From: Larus michahellis
Taxonomy: Eukaryota > Chordata > Aves > Charadriiformes > Laridae
Length of the DNA stretch: 64,000 nt
Reading direction: 5' to 3'
Assembly: GCF_964199755.1 (NCBI RefSeq)
Contig: NC_133911.1
Coordinates: 1,949,001 to 2,013,000, forward strand
A program made the position numbers and the translations under genes. Below the pieces are notes generated by a model. It did not search any database. It was not told the origin of the DNA and was given only the letters and a program-made list of their open reading frames with translations. Shown here piece after piece: positions 48,901 through 60,299 of the stretch (the stretch's first letter is position 1; each line of letters opens with the position of its first letter).

Positions 48901-51900
48901 AATTGTTAATTTAAAGAGCTGCCTTACAGAATTGATTTTCCAGATCTGTGGCCAGTGTCAGGAGCACTTCTCCCCACCTCTGCATTGTTGGATCAGAAAA
49001 CCCAGAGTTTTAGGCCCCACTGATGCGTAAAAGTATGTGTGTTTCAGAAAAGCACTTCCGCTCCGACTGCAGAGCAACAAGTCAAGCTGGAAGATATCCT
49101 GCCACTGGCTTTCACCCGCCTTTGTGAGCCGAAGGAAGCTTCTTACAGCCTGATCAAGAAATATGTGTCTCAGTATTACCCCAAACTCAAAGTAGATATA
49201 AGGTAGGTGCAGGAGTACGCTTTTGCAAGCAGAGCTGCAGAGGAGCAGTGAAACACGGCCACCTTCTGGCTTTGCCTCCCTTCACGGTGGTTTCGGTTCA
49301 GTATTTCAGCAGACAGCAGACAGGTGGTGCTCTGCATTGCAGAGCCTGCAGGAAAGGTTGAGGAGAAGCTCTGCCTTTCTCTGCATCCCTCCACACCCAA
49401 TCTTTGTTTCTGACGCCGACATCAGCATAGCTCTGTGCAGCTCCACTCTTAACCAAAACTAGAGCCCTTCAGCTGGCGTGAATGTGAAAGGTCTCTCCTT
49501 GGGATCTTGTCCCCCTTGGTTCTGCATGCTTTAACTGGCACATGCTTACAGGAATCTTTAAGTTTGACCATTCGGAGCGGGTCAGGGCTTGGGGAGGAAG
49601 CAAATCAAGGAAAACCCTGTGCGTCACCTCTTACAGGGGCTTGTACTCAGTCCCTTGTTTGTCTACGAGCTGACTGACTCATTGCCCACCAAGTCCAAAT
49701 GTGCTTTTCGAAATGAGTAAATCCTTCCAAGCGAAGCTCGTCTGTTTCTGGATACGCAGTGACACTGAGAAAGCGTTGCAGTTGAATTTCCGCTAACGTA
49801 CATTGTTCTTCTCATGTAATCAGCGCTTGCTGACAGATCTCCATTTAAAATGTCTGTATGTAGGCAGATACCACTTGTAAGTACTGCTCTGCTCACACTC
49901 CGTATAAAGTGTTGTTTCTCTGTTTGTTTTTTAAGCTGTCAGTGTGTGTCAGTAAAGCTTTATCCTCCTGTGTTTCAGACCCCAGCTCTTGAAGAATGCC
50001 CTGCAGAGAGCTGTAGAGAAGGGCCAGTTAGAGCAGATCACAGGGAAGGGAGCGTCTGGGACATTCCAGGTCAGAACCAGAGTTCATCTTGTTTTGTTGA
50101 CTGTACTGACCACAAGCCTTGGATATAAGTTAACGCGCCCTCTCTCCCCCACTACCCCCCAAGTTTTATTGGGTACACCTTTCTTTAGCAGCTTGTCACA
50201 TTCAGGAGTTGTCAAACTCTGAAGCAGTAGGACTCTTATTCTCCTCTTGGTCTACATTTCTGGAGCAGACCCCCCTGCCTTCCTTGCTTAGCGTGTTCCA
50301 CATGCTGCTTCAGCTCTGACTCACTAACACAGTAGGGGAGATGGTGGGGTAAGCGTTCCTTTCCATCACTAATTCCGAGTGCAGTAGGTACCCCAGATGC
50401 CTGCAACGTCTTTTCCTTGTGTCTATGCCATAGAAGTCTCTTGGGTACATTTGGTCTGTGGGATGGAGGAAGATCTGATTGATTTCCTTCCCTGAGTGAT
50501 AGGCCCTTAGATTCCCACATCCTTGCCGTGTATTTGGGGACTAGGACAATGTGTTACTGATAAAAAGCACTCCAGGCCAGTTGACTGAATAGGCCTCTCC
50601 TCCCAGTTAAAGCTGAGAGAGCAGCGTTCCCTGTGCAGTGTTTTAATATAAAACGTATCTGTGCTAATGCAGGAGCGCCGACCCACCTGGTGCAGAGGAG
50701 CTTGTCCTGACCTGGTTTGGGAGAATTTTGTCTTGATGCTTTTCTCTTCCTCCTTGGAAAATAGCTGAAGAAATCAGGGGAGAAGCCCCTGCTGGGTGGG
50801 ACTCTGATGGAAGACGCCATCCTGTCTGCAATTGCGGCCATGAATGAACCGAAGACCTGCTCCACCACAGCGCTGAAGAAGTATATCCTGGAAAACCACC
50901 CAGGGACCAACTCCAACTTCCAGGGTAAAGTATCCATCTGCCTAACGCTTCTCTTTTACATGCTGAAAGAGAGTCCTGCAGCTGCAGATGTGTCTGTGCA
51001 TCACCTTTCAGCTATTCCGTTGAGCCTGCTGGGGAAATGACAGCTGCACGGCTCTTTGTGCTGCAGAGATGCTCAGTGTTTTTAATTCCCATTAGTTCCT
51101 TTCAAGCCTGACAAAGGCTAGTTTCTGAGACATAATGCATGTTTCTCTTGTCTATAGCATGTTCACAGGAAGGAGGAATAGCATTCAAGTAGTTTATTGT
51201 TTTTAAATCACCAAGTTGATTTGATCTGTCTCTATTTCGAAAGCCTACAGCTTGGCATAAACACAGTTCCTAGTTGCTTTTTATTTAGACAAGTTGCATA
51301 GTCTAACTCTAAAAAAAAAAAAAATCACTCTTGCTGATTTGTTTGAGGTCCTTCTTTGGCTCTTATTTTAAAAGGTCAAGCAAGTGAGTAGAGAAACTAA
51401 TCCTGTTATATTTGGAAAGAGATTTGGCATGTCTTTGTTCCCAGGAATTACATTAATGTCTGTTTTGACTTTTGCATTAGCAGGAGCAATACTAACAGAT
51501 TTTCTAATGGCTTATTTGCATTATTTGGTCTGAGCCCCTGTGCAGTTGTTTAACTGAGGCTGGAGGTCACTTGAGGCAGGATGAGCTCGCAGCTGTCTCT
51601 GCTAGAGTCAGGCCTAAAAGTAGATCAGTTTGTTACTGTGGTTTAATGGTGCTGGTGCCATTTCTCAGGACGTGGGGCCGGAGAGGAGACTGCTGATCCC
51701 ACACGCTTCACCTGGAGCGGAAGCACGGCATCAGCACTGCTGTGTGATTCGGGGCTTATTGACAGATAGAAGAGCACAGGTTCCCTTGCTCACTGTGGGC
51801 TAAGGAAGTTGCCTGAGGCCTTCTGACGATTAGAGACTGATGTCAAGTGTGACTTCTTAATCTTGGGGCAGGGAGGAGAGTTTTCAGGCTTACTAAGCCC

Positions 51901-54900
51901 TCGCATGATTTATTTTCAGGACCACTGGAAATTGCCCTGGTCCTTAGAGGCCTGTGTTTAGCCAGCTTCTAGTGCTTGTCAGTCTTGCAGGTTGGATAAG
52001 GAAATTTCAGCTTGCAATCTGTTGTTTTCTTTCTCCTTCCGTTACATAAAAGGATTTTTGATGATCTCTGCTCTGTTTTAAGAGCAACTGGAGGAAGATT
52101 TGGTGAGATGTAAAAGCAGGCAGGTATGGACTGCAAAGCCTCGTACTTATAACTAGACTCGACCGGAGTAAAATCCTTTACGTGCTGCTATTGATTTTTG
52201 GTACCCAGAGTAAAAACAGCCTTATGTTTTATGTGTTGCTCCTGTTTATAAAAGCGTGGGGTTTTTAAAGAGTTCTTGAACTATGATGATTCTAATGTTG
52301 CAACGCTAGTAATTTAATGGATACAGTCAATTCAATTAGCTGTGCAAGCTCTTCCAGTGCCAGGGTTGTGGTTTGATAAAACCCATGACAATTTATTGTC
52401 ATTTAGACAATTAGTCTATCACCCGATGACCCTTCCCCAACCGGAAAGGGGAATCAAGGAAAGCAAGGCAACACGAGGGTTGAAATATAAATAGATTTAA
52501 TAGGATAAGACTAAATAATTAACAATAATACTAAAGAACCAGTATTGATCCCGATAACAATATAAAATATACAAGGATTATACTCAGCCCACTCTATCAT
52601 TAGGAAGCTGTGCACTCCCAGCAGGGGATAGCAAATGTGGGACGCTGCGAGTGCTACAGTTTCAGGAGGAAGGGAAAAGCTCAGGGCTCCAGGATCCGGG
52701 GCAAGGAGTTCTCTGGACCGCCGCCATCAAGGGAGAAAGAGAACTCCTCAGCAAATTTTCTAATTTACATTGAATGTGGTGTTCATGGTATGAAATAATC
52801 CTGTTGGCCAGCCTGGGTCAAACGCCCAGGCTTTGTTCCTCCTCATCTCTGCACCTGACAAGGCTCAAGAACACTGAGACCTTGAATCCCACATAGCTTA
52901 GCTGGCTATAAAGTAAATATTTTCCCCAAATTCAGACATTAGAGTCTTCCAAAAGTGGGGTTTTCCCCAGCATTAGAAGAGAAATCAGTCCTGTGTTGCT
53001 CAACCCAGGACAACCATTCAAATTAAAACATTTTGGCAGAGGTAGGCTGGTGAAGGTGTGGCGCTGTCCCAAATGATTCTCTTGATGTGAAATGTCAGTT
53101 CTTGATAAAAGCCTGTTGCAGGAGTGTTGGAGCGAATACCTTTTCATTAATCGTACAGAAGAGATTCAGAAGACAGTTTAGCCAGTGTGTTTCTTCGTAT
53201 TTTTCTCTTTCCATTTCTCAAGTGAACCTCTTTGGAACGTGCTTGAGGGCAGGCCTTGCTTTTTCCCTTGGTCTGGAGGGAGCTAAATGTGTAAATGGTC
53301 CCTCTAATTCCAGCTGAAAATGGTTTTGAACTGACTAAAAACCTCATCCCTTGGCCAGAGACAAAGATCCCCTTTACTTGTGCAGTTTTGGTTACAATTC
53401 TTACACAGCGCACGATGGAACAGAAGACTGGAATAAAAAGTGCATTGTCATATTTCAAGACCAAATATTTTCCCTTAAAAAAAAAAGAACAAAAAACCAA
53501 ACAAACCACAGAACGGGGAAAGATGCACCACGTATGAAATTAAGAACACGAGGAGGGCAAAAGAGGGTAAAGACTTGTTTTAAAAAGCACTCTGGAGAAC
53601 AGGCTGAAGAAAGCTGAGGCTCGGGTTAAGTTTGGACAGAAGTAGTTACATGGCGCTGTTGAATGCATTTATAAAGAAGATTCCTTGATCGTGCCATCAA
53701 TAACCTGCACTGTTCTTGACTTCTCCTTTGGAGCGTTTAAAGCCATACTGGCTCAGCGTTGAGGAAATTAGTCCTGTGTCCCTCAAACCAGGACACTCGT
53801 ATCTTCTTTCTGAAAATTACCTGCGAGCAGATTTCCCTTTAAATAAGACGTACTAAAACTTGTAAATGCAGTGGTCTAGCCGGGTCCTACATGCAGCAGT
53901 TGCTCTTTGCTGAGTGCAGAAAGAAGCATGCGGTGATGCCTTCACGCGTCTTGGGTCTCCGGTGCTGTTTCATTCTTCTGCAGGTGTCCTGGGCAAAGGA
54001 GACTTCCTCCTGACTCTCCAGCTCTGATTTCAGAGGGCACTGCAGAGAGCAGTAAGGTTAGACAAGTAGATAAAGATAGTAACACAACCTTTCTCTGATT
54101 TTTTTTTTTTTTTTTTTTTTCCCCACCCTGCAGTGCATCTACTAAAGAAAACCCTGCAGAAATGTGAGAAGAATGGCTGGATGGAGCAAATTTCTGGAAA
54201 GGGCTTCAGCGGAACCTTTCAGCTTTGCTTCCCTTATTACCCTAGGTAAAGAGCTTGGCAGTAAAATGATGTTTGAGATAAGTGTTGCATAGATCAGCTG
54301 GATAGGGGGTCAACCCATGAATTTCAGCACTGCCCTTCACAGGGAAGTTTGTGGAGGGTTTAATAACTGGTGAACCACACCATTGTCACCCATCCTCGCT
54401 CTAGATAATGACATCACTTGGGTGTCTGACTGCGAGTGGACGTAAAGCTGACTTCATTAGCAAGGGAAGCTTTTAAAGGCAATAAAAATATTGGGCTTGA
54501 TATTCTCAGTTGCTCTGTTGTGATGCTTTTTTTTGCAGGACAGGGGCTATTTAAGTTTTTCCATGCTAAAACAAACTCGCATGAGCCGGTAGAGTGTGTT
54601 GTTCTTAACGCAAGGATGCTCATAACGAGTAGGACCCAGCTGTTTGCCTTTCTTAAGGCTGATGTGGAGGAGAGGCGGGAGGAGGGAAGATGACCTAGAT
54701 CAGCTACTGTGAGACTAAAACAGCCTTTCTTCCCCTGCTGTGAGCGTATATTGTGCTGGGCCGCGTAGAGCCCAGGGATGGTGACTTAGTGTCCCACGAA
54801 GAGCCAACTGGCAGCCTAGTCAATAAAGTCTCTGCTTCCCACCTTCCTTTATTGCATACCTACAAAGTCCTCAGTGGCTTCAGCCTGTGTTCGGAGTCAC

Positions 54901-56502
54901 TGAATCTGATCTTGTCCCTTTGTCTGCCTTCCTGTGTTTGCACAGGAGGAGCAATGAGGAAGAGGACCAGAGAAAGGATAGCTTAGGGCTGGGGCATTCC
55001 TGGGGACTTACAAGCTGTCGCACTTCTGCCATTGCAGAGATTAAATAACATTGGGTTTAGCCAGCAAACACCAAAGTCGTGCGGGTATTTCTGGATTAGG
55101 CTCAGAGCTGTAACCTGACAGGCGGGTGGGCAGCAGTGCCTGATGAGAGCCAGGGTTACCCAGGGCTTGCCGACCCCCCGGTCGTGTCCTTAGAAGTCAG
55201 TCACACTCTGACAAGAACCCTCTTGTAGCCCAGATGTGCTCTACCCAGAGAAGCAGCAGGATGAGGACTCCGAGGAATCTGATGAGGAAGAAGAGGACGA
55301 ATCTGAGGAGGAGGAAGAATCGGAAGAGGAAGAGTCTGAGGAGGAAGAGCCACCACCAAAGAAGAGGTAAGGCAGCATGAGAGATAAATGGGCTCCGTTG
55401 GATGAAATAAAAGTGACTGTCACAGCTGTAGAGTGCCCAGGTTTGTCTCGTGGTGTGGTTATTTATCCACAAGGCTGTTGCTCAGGAGGTGTTGGAAGAA
55501 GTTGTTTCTAATTATGGTTGAATTCCTGGGGCACTGTCAGGATCAGGACTTCTCCGGGAGGTGTGTGCAGAAGCAGTGCCTTGCTCTGGAGATACCGATC
55601 TCCCCTGTTCCGTAATTTGAAGCTAACCTCTTTTTCCTCCAGATGAGAGGAGAGCCTGTATTTCTTCTTTGTATCGCCCTTTAGTCTCCCCTGTGCCTTT
55701 TGTGCTTTACCCAAAGCGTGATGTTTCACATGGGACTTTTTGTATTTATTAAGTGTTTCCTTATGAAAACTTTTCCCTACAGCATAATTTGCAGTTCTGT
55801 AGCCAGATATGAAACCTGCCTTACTCAGAATGTGGATTTAAGCTAAGTGTTGTTCGTTAAGTAATAAAATTCCATTTAGAGAGGGGAGATAGTGCTTAGG
55901 TCTCTAATTGTTCTGACAATTGGCTTTGATTCATTGCCATTATTTGTACATTTATATGCCTAACGAAGGAGCTGCAAACCTCGCTGGCAGGGCGCTGTGG
56001 GGATTGAGAAGTGCTTAGCGTGGCAAGATCCACCAGAGGAGTTCTTGCTCTTTGGGATTTAGCTAATGAAATGTACTGCTGCATAAAGGAACATCCGTGG
56101 TAAAGAACAAGGATGCCAAGATCTGCTTCGTTTATGCAAATTGACGACAGCAGCTCGGCTCTGGGTAGCATTTGCGCCTCCACTGAGATCTTGTGCCGTC
56201 TCTCTCTCTCTGACAGGATGCAGAAGAGGCCGCCTCCAAAATCACGGAGCAGGGCCCCTCCGATGAAGCGAAGGGAGTCCAAACCCAAGCCAAGAAAAAC
56301 CCCCGCAGCCCACCGGGGGAAAGCAAAGCCCCCTCCCAAGGTCAAAACCCCCGCGAAGAAAGCCAAACCAGCAGCCTCAGCCATCAAGAAACCCTCTGGT
56401 GGCAGCTCTTCCAAGAAACCAGCAGCCAGCGGGAGGAAGGAAGTGAAACCCTCGGCCAAGGGCAAATCCACCATGAGGAAATCTCTCCGGGCAAAAAAGT
56501 AA
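42806..56502 (+). CDS. HP1BP3: HP1BP3, heterochromatin protein 1-binding protein 3, complete
   Basis: HP1BP3 is a nuclear protein related to linker histones that binds nucleosomes and HP1 and compacts chromatin. The coding exons 42806-42901, 43336-43438, 44872-45022, 45356-45515, 46583-46726, 47294-47374, 49048-49202, 49979-50069, 50765-50924, 54134-54245, 55229-55366 and 56217-56502 join in frame to 558 codons plus TAA (about 553 in human, from memory). After an acidic, Glu/Lys-rich N-terminal region come three H15 globular domains at about residues 158-234, 255-330 and 340-414. An acidic tract (about 425-460) and a Lys/Pro/Ser-rich basic tail follow. An in-frame TAA lies directly before the ATG, which fixes the start of the open frame. 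The proline that opens the HP1-binding PxVxL motif is Gln here (residues 255-259). Confidence 0.97.
43336..43438 (+). CDS. HP1BP3: HP1BP3 exon 3
   Basis: It encodes KVEDDTMPIRRSVNNSSRET and PPKSKPAEGEEVKA. Met39 (ATG at 43354) could serve as a downstream start. It ends with one base of a split Asp codon. Donor GTACGG. Confidence 0.95.
44872..45022 (+). CDS. HP1BP3: HP1BP3 exon 4: acidic region
   Basis: It encodes a Glu/Ser-rich disordered stretch from DAEVTSEESASVGEEQESET to SSEETKK. Acceptor TTCTAG, donor GTAAGG at 45023, split Asp codon at the 3' end. Confidence 0.95.
45356..45515 (+). CDS. HP1BP3: HP1BP3 exon 5: Lys-rich region and start of H15-1
   Basis: It encodes a Lys/Glu-rich stretch, the conserved TIPAWATLSASQLARAQKQT and RPKMDAILTEAIR, the first helix of the first H15 domain. 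Donor GTAAGC. Confidence 0.95.
46583..46726 (+). CDS. HP1BP3: HP1BP3 exon 6: H15-1 core
   Basis: It encodes 48 residues including QKSGASVVAIRKYIIHKYPS and LLKQALKRELERG, the winged-helix core of the first globular domain. Both ends are phase 0. Donor GTAAGA. Confidence 0.96.
47294..47374 (+). CDS. HP1BP3: HP1BP3 exon 7: end of H15-1 and linker
   Basis: It encodes VKGKGASGSFVVVSSAGKTV and a basic linker. The GKGASGSF turn is the signature wing of linker-histone folds. Donor GTAAGA. Confidence 0.95.
49048..49202 (+). CDS. HP1BP3: HP1BP3 exon 8: HP1-binding motif position and H15-2
   Basis: After KSTSAPTAE it encodes QQVKLEDILPLAFTRLCEPK and the rest of the first part of H15-2, ending in a split Arg codon. 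QQVKL occupies the position of the mammalian PxVxL motif. Donor GTAGGT. Confidence 0.95.
49979..50069 (+). CDS. HP1BP3: HP1BP3 exon 9: H15-2 second half
   Basis: It encodes PQLLKNALQRAVEKGQLEQI and TGKGASGTFQ. The donor at 50070 is the weak GTCAGA. Read-through into the intron would stay open to a stop ending at 50222. Confidence 0.94.
50765..50924 (+). CDS. HP1BP3: HP1BP3 exon 10: H15-3 first half
   Basis: It encodes LKKSGEKPLLGGTLMEDAIL and continues through TCSTTALKKYILENHPGTNS, ending with one base of a Val codon (Met at this place in human, from memory). Donor GTAAAG. Confidence 0.95.
52367..53012 (-). mobile_element. Probable solo LTR of an avian endogenous retrovirus
   Basis: On the + strand the segment opens with TGTGGTTTGATAAAACCC and ends ...CAACCCAGGACA, giving TG...CA ends about 646 bp apart. 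It contains the blocks GGTATGAAATAATCCTGTTG and GGCCAGCCTGGGTCA. Both ends and these blocks resemble a common avian LTR family that I know from memory. In that family transcription runs from the TGTCCTGG end, hence the - strand. An ATTAAA on the - strand (52496-52501) would be its poly(A) signal. No internal retroviral genes and no clear target-site duplication are visible. Confidence 0.7.
53761..53795 (-). mobile_element. Short fragment like the end of the same LTR family
   Basis: The 35 bases ending in CAAACCAGGACA match the last 35 bases of the LTR at 52367-53012 at about 30 positions. It is a remnant at most. Confidence 0.4.
54134..54245 (+). CDS. HP1BP3: HP1BP3 exon 11: H15-3 second half
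   Basis: It encodes HLLKKTLQKCEKNGWMEQIS and GKGFSGTFQLCFPYYP. A run of more than 20 T and then CCCCACCCTGCAG form the acceptor. Donor GTAAAG. Confidence 0.95.
55229..55366 (+). CDS. HP1BP3: HP1BP3 exon 12: acidic tract
   Basis: It encodes PDVLYPEKQQDEDSEESDEE followed by a nearly pure Glu/Asp/Ser stretch and PPPKK. The GAG/GAA/TCT repeats make it low-complexity, so its length may vary between individuals or species. Donor GTAAGG. Confidence 0.95.
56217..56502 (+). CDS. HP1BP3: HP1BP3 exon 13: basic tail and stop
   Basis: It encodes a Lys/Pro/Arg/Ser-rich tail resembling the linker-histone C-terminus (RPPPKSRSRAPPMKRRESKP to KSLRAKK), with TAA at 56500-56502. Confidence 0.96.
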
Positions 56503-57430
56503 AATTTTTCCACTGTCAGGGAATCCCATGGTCAAATCCACAATCTTGTTTTATAAGTCAACGTGCATTTGTATTTTAGTTCTGATGCTTAAACACTTCT
56601 GTAATTTTTTTTTATTTTTTTTTTTTTCCTGAATGATGGGGGGAAAAAGCTGAAAACTAAGTCAAACCAACCCGAGCGTTTGTTAGATCCCAATGCTGTG
56701 CCTCGTGTCCGCCCCTCCCCTGGAACAAGTCATCTTTAGTTTCTGCAATAATTTTAGGACTTTTCTAAGACATATATAATCTGTACATTTTACGGTGTTC
56801 CTCTTGGGTTTCGGGGGGGGAGGGTTGGCTTTTAAAAAAATTCGTCAAAGAAGATCTTTATATCTTTAGACAGCAGGAACAGGATGATTGGGGGAATGTG
56901 ATTCTTAATGAGAAGGTGCAACGGCAGAAGAGTCCTCCCTAGATCCCCTGCACGACGAGGTCCTTAACGCTTCTGTGAAGAAGCAGTGTACATACAGCAC
57001 TTGCACTGAGTCCTGGAGGTGCTTCTTTCTGCTGGGCCGTTAGAGCGACGGGCTGAGGAGGCGGCGCGTTCGGCTCCTTCAGAACCAGCAAGGTTTGTTT
57101 GACGGTGAGTCAGACCTTCAGTAGACGGAGGCTGCAGCGTCTACTGATGGTCTGATGCCAGAGGGGCTCCAAAAAGGGGTAGTTCTCCGTTAGGCGGGTG
57201 ATTTCAATTAGTGTTTCCACACCACATCTGTTACCTTAAAACCAAAATATATAAAAGTCTTCTTGAATCCAACTTTCAAACGTTTTTAAGAGATGAAGAG
57301 CCTGAGTTTTGTCACCTCTTGTTTACCCTTTTTTAAAGAGAAGTTGGAGAGCTATACAATTGCTAATGTAGCGATGTTGATAAGTGACGAACATGCAGTT
57401 TGCTAAAATAAAGTGAAACTAGATTCCAGG
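56503..57430 (+). other. HP1BP3: HP1BP3 3'UTR
   Basis: The UTR runs from the stop codon to just past the AATAAA at 57407-57412. It includes T runs and a G run. Its length of about 0.9 kb is inferred from the hexamer. Confidence 0.75.
57407..57412 (+). terminator. HP1BP3: Poly(A) signal of HP1BP3
   Basis: Canonical AATAAA followed about 25 bases later by the GT-rich TTTGTGTGTCC. This is a good cleavage-site arrangement. Confidence 0.75.
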
Positions 57431-58544
57431 CCCCGCTTTGTGTGTCCTTTCTCCTCCTGGCCGCAGCTTTCTCCTCCTGGAAGAGGAGGGAATTACAGTT
57501 GCCGTGGATCGTTGCAGAGGCAAATCTTTGTTAAAAGTACATTGCCGGCGTGAAAGACTGCAAACGGGGGCTATTTTAGCCTGAGCCCCTGCCAAGCTCT
57601 GTAGTTGGACGGACTTGCGACCTTTCTCTTCCCTGGTTTCTCTGGAGACAAAGGTGAGCGAGAAGAAAGCTCTGGTTGAACCTCTTCCCGATCCTCTTCT
57701 CCCTCTGCCCCCAGTCAGTGGCCAATGGGGACAAAAAAGACCATCTGAAATCTTTCCCCACCTCTGCCCCGCTCAACAGAGCAGCGCCAACATTCAAAAC
57801 ACGCCGCACCGCGTCCCCGGCTCTCCCTCGGCCAGGGCAGCGCCGCTCCTTCGAATGTGACCTGACAGTCTTGTCACTTAACGTCCTTTCGGAAAGAGCT
57901 TTGCACGTACCGTGCTGAGAGGAGTGGAGGTACCTCTAGAAATAACGTGGGAAAAGGAGAAAATAGCCTTCTTTGAATTCATTCTTTTCACTTGCCGTCC
58001 CAGTGTGCGACCTCTAACAGCCGGGAGTTTAAAAAATTCTTATAGAAATGCTCTAAATTGTTCCCAGCCCCGTAAGGAGGGGGCAAACAGCAGGTTAACA
58101 AAAAATCACGGCTGACACGGAACGGGGAGAGTGAAAGCCCCAATCAAAGAGTAATCCGCAGGGAGGTCGAGCAATTAGCAACATTAGTTAATGGCTCTTT
58201 CCTAGGGCTACTTGTACCCAAACGGTGGGCCCGGATTTGAGAAACGGCTTCTCTCATCCGTAGGCTGTTTCTGGGGAGGAGGAGTCCTGGCCCAGCTGGG
58301 GGCTGTTTTGTAACCTCCCTCTTCCCAGTAACATTCCCACACCAACAACCCCACGGATATTTCTTAAAACACTGCTTTTAGAGCACCAATTGGTTTTTTT
58401 GCACGTGAGCGTGGCTTAATTTGGCTGCGGGGCATCTCAAATGGGGAGCGTTGCGCTAAAAACAGCCGTTACCTCCCTCGGTCATCGCCAAACTCTTTTT
58501 AGTTGTGGTTTTAATTGCTAATTAAGCAATTTTTGCATACCAAG

Positions 58545-58568
58545 CCCCCCCCCCCCCCCCCCCCCCCC
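58545..58568 (+). repeat. Homopolymer run of 24 C
   Basis: Uninterrupted C run followed by A7. The length is uncertain in practice. Confidence 0.85.
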
Positions 58569-58795
58569 AAAAAAAAGCTGTGGGTCCGGTTGTATTTAAT
58601 CCAAAGGACAGATCCTCGCTTCCCAGGAGCAGCAACTGGGATTGAATGGGAAAATCTTCATCCCGTGGTGGCGTTGCCGGCAGAGCAAGCGCCAGCTCCG
58701 CTGCTCGCTCTTCTCCAGTCTCTGCTTCCTGGCCAGACCGGGCTCCGTTATGTTATTTCTTCAGCCCCATCTGTCTGAGGGTGTTTTTTTTCCTT

Positions 58796-58814
58796 CCCCC
58801 CCCCCCCCCCCCCC
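58796..58814 (+). repeat. Homopolymer run of 19 C
   Basis: Uninterrupted C run 250 bp after the previous one. Confidence 0.85.
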
Positions 58815-59839
58815 GTTGTTTCTACGTTTTCAACTCTTCCGGGGCATCTTGCGGCATCTCAAAGCAGCCGGTGCTGGCGGCAGCCCAAGGTTTGAACGCC
58901 GCCGTTGGGACCCTTCTCCTCGCACCCTCGGGCACCCCCAAGGGGTGAAACCCCATCTTCTCCCCAAACCCTTCCTTCCCTTTCCCGGGATCCCAGCGCG
59001 TCCCCGTGGGCTGGGGGCAGCTTTTGCTTCAGCCCTGTGCCTTTGGGCTGGAGGATTTTGGGGACCCCGAGGCTCTGGGGTTTCGCGTGGTTGCTTTGCG
59101 GTGAGGTGGGAGCCATCCTCCTTTATTTTATTCCGGCAAAAGCAGGGCCGGGTGGGCAAAACTCCCTAGGGAATTCAGAAATTGGGGTGAAAAGGGCCTG
59201 AGCATCGGGGCAAGGGGTGGCGAGCAAGCGAGCGAGCGACCACCTGTGTTAGAAATCGCTTCTCCGCCGGGCACGCGGGGAGAAGAAAAAAAAAAAAAAA
59301 AAAGGAGAGAGAAAAAAAATCGGTTGCAGCCGCGTTTTCTAAAAAGCCCGAGCCTTTCTGCTCGCCGTCGCTTCCAAGAAACGGAGAAAACCGAGGAGGT
59401 AAATTGCAGTGATTCATCGCCCGGGCACATCGGAGGCAGGAAATGAGAGTTTGCCGCCTGCCCCGTGCCCGGCGTGGGCTCGGGCTCGCTGGGGCCTGGC
59501 TGGCGGCGAGGCCCTGACGCCCACGGGTGAGCATCCCACGGGAGCCGCCGGAGCAGCCGCCCGGGGGAGGAAAACAACCGGCCAAGGCCCAGAGAGCCGC
59601 AACCCGGGGAATTTTTCGCCTGCGTTTCGCCGGAGTCATCGGAGCCAGCTGCCCGTGAGCTGGGGTGGGGGGGCAGTTCAGCGGGATGTGGGGGTCCCTG
59701 GGGCTGCTTTGGTGTCTGGGTGTCGCACATCACCCACGCCCCTGCCCCCCCCCCCAAATTTTGGGGTCAGCATCCGTCCCTTAGGGACCTCCAGGGTGGC
59801 CGGTGGGCTGGGGGGCTCCATTGAGAAATGGAGCGTGGG

Positions 59840-59890
59840 AAAAAGGGGGCGGGGCTTGGGGGCTGCCTGCCCGCGGATTGGCTGGGGGGG
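59840..59890 (+). promoter_or_regulatory. SH2D5: Possible SH2D5 promoter elements
   Basis: A GC box GGGGCGGGGC (59846-59855) lies about 20 bases before an inverted CCAAT (ATTGG, 59877-59881) in CpG-rich DNA, about 1.2 kb upstream of the first coding exon. The arrangement is promoter-like, but no start site can be shown. Confidence 0.3.
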
Positions 59891-60299
59891 CGGGGGGGGA
59901 AGGGGGGAAGACCCCCTAGATTGTGCCAGAAAGGAGAGGGGCAACCCTGAGCTGGCAAAGGGGATGGGAGCACCATAGGGACCCCCCCCCCAAACCCCAT
60001 TAGGATGCACTTGGAGCAGCCGGACCCCCCCCCTTTCCCATGTGTTTGCACCCAGGTGGCTGCGGCGTGGCCTCGGTGACACGAGTTGCGCCGGTCTCAG
60101 CCCGGCCGAGGGCTGCGGGGGGGCAAAACCCCTTTGGGTGGCTGCAGAGGGGCCGGGCGCACCCCGCGGTGGGTGCTCTGGCACCCCCAGACCCGCTGCC
60201 CCCCTCGCTGGTGCTTTGGGGTTTGCTCCTGAGGGACAGCTTGGGGGGGGCTCGGTGCTGCGTGGCTGGCAGGGAGTGGGACAGGGCACTGGGGGGGGT

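Larger units (their letters stand above)
42902..50764 (+). other. HP1BP3: HP1BP3 introns 2-9
   Basis: I recognise no transposon or RNA gene in these introns. A run of about 20 T lies near 47929-47948. Short open frames are chance. Confidence 0.5.
50925..54133 (+). other. HP1BP3: HP1BP3 intron 10 with LTR insertion
   Basis: This 3.2-kb intron contains a probable solo LTR (52367-53012), a second short LTR-end-like fragment (53761-53795) and a long T run just before the acceptor. Nothing else was recognised. Confidence 0.6.

Noticed and set aside
59246-59978. Open frames in the GC-rich region upstream of SH2D5
   Set aside because: No similarity to SH2D5 or other proteins, and the composition explains them.
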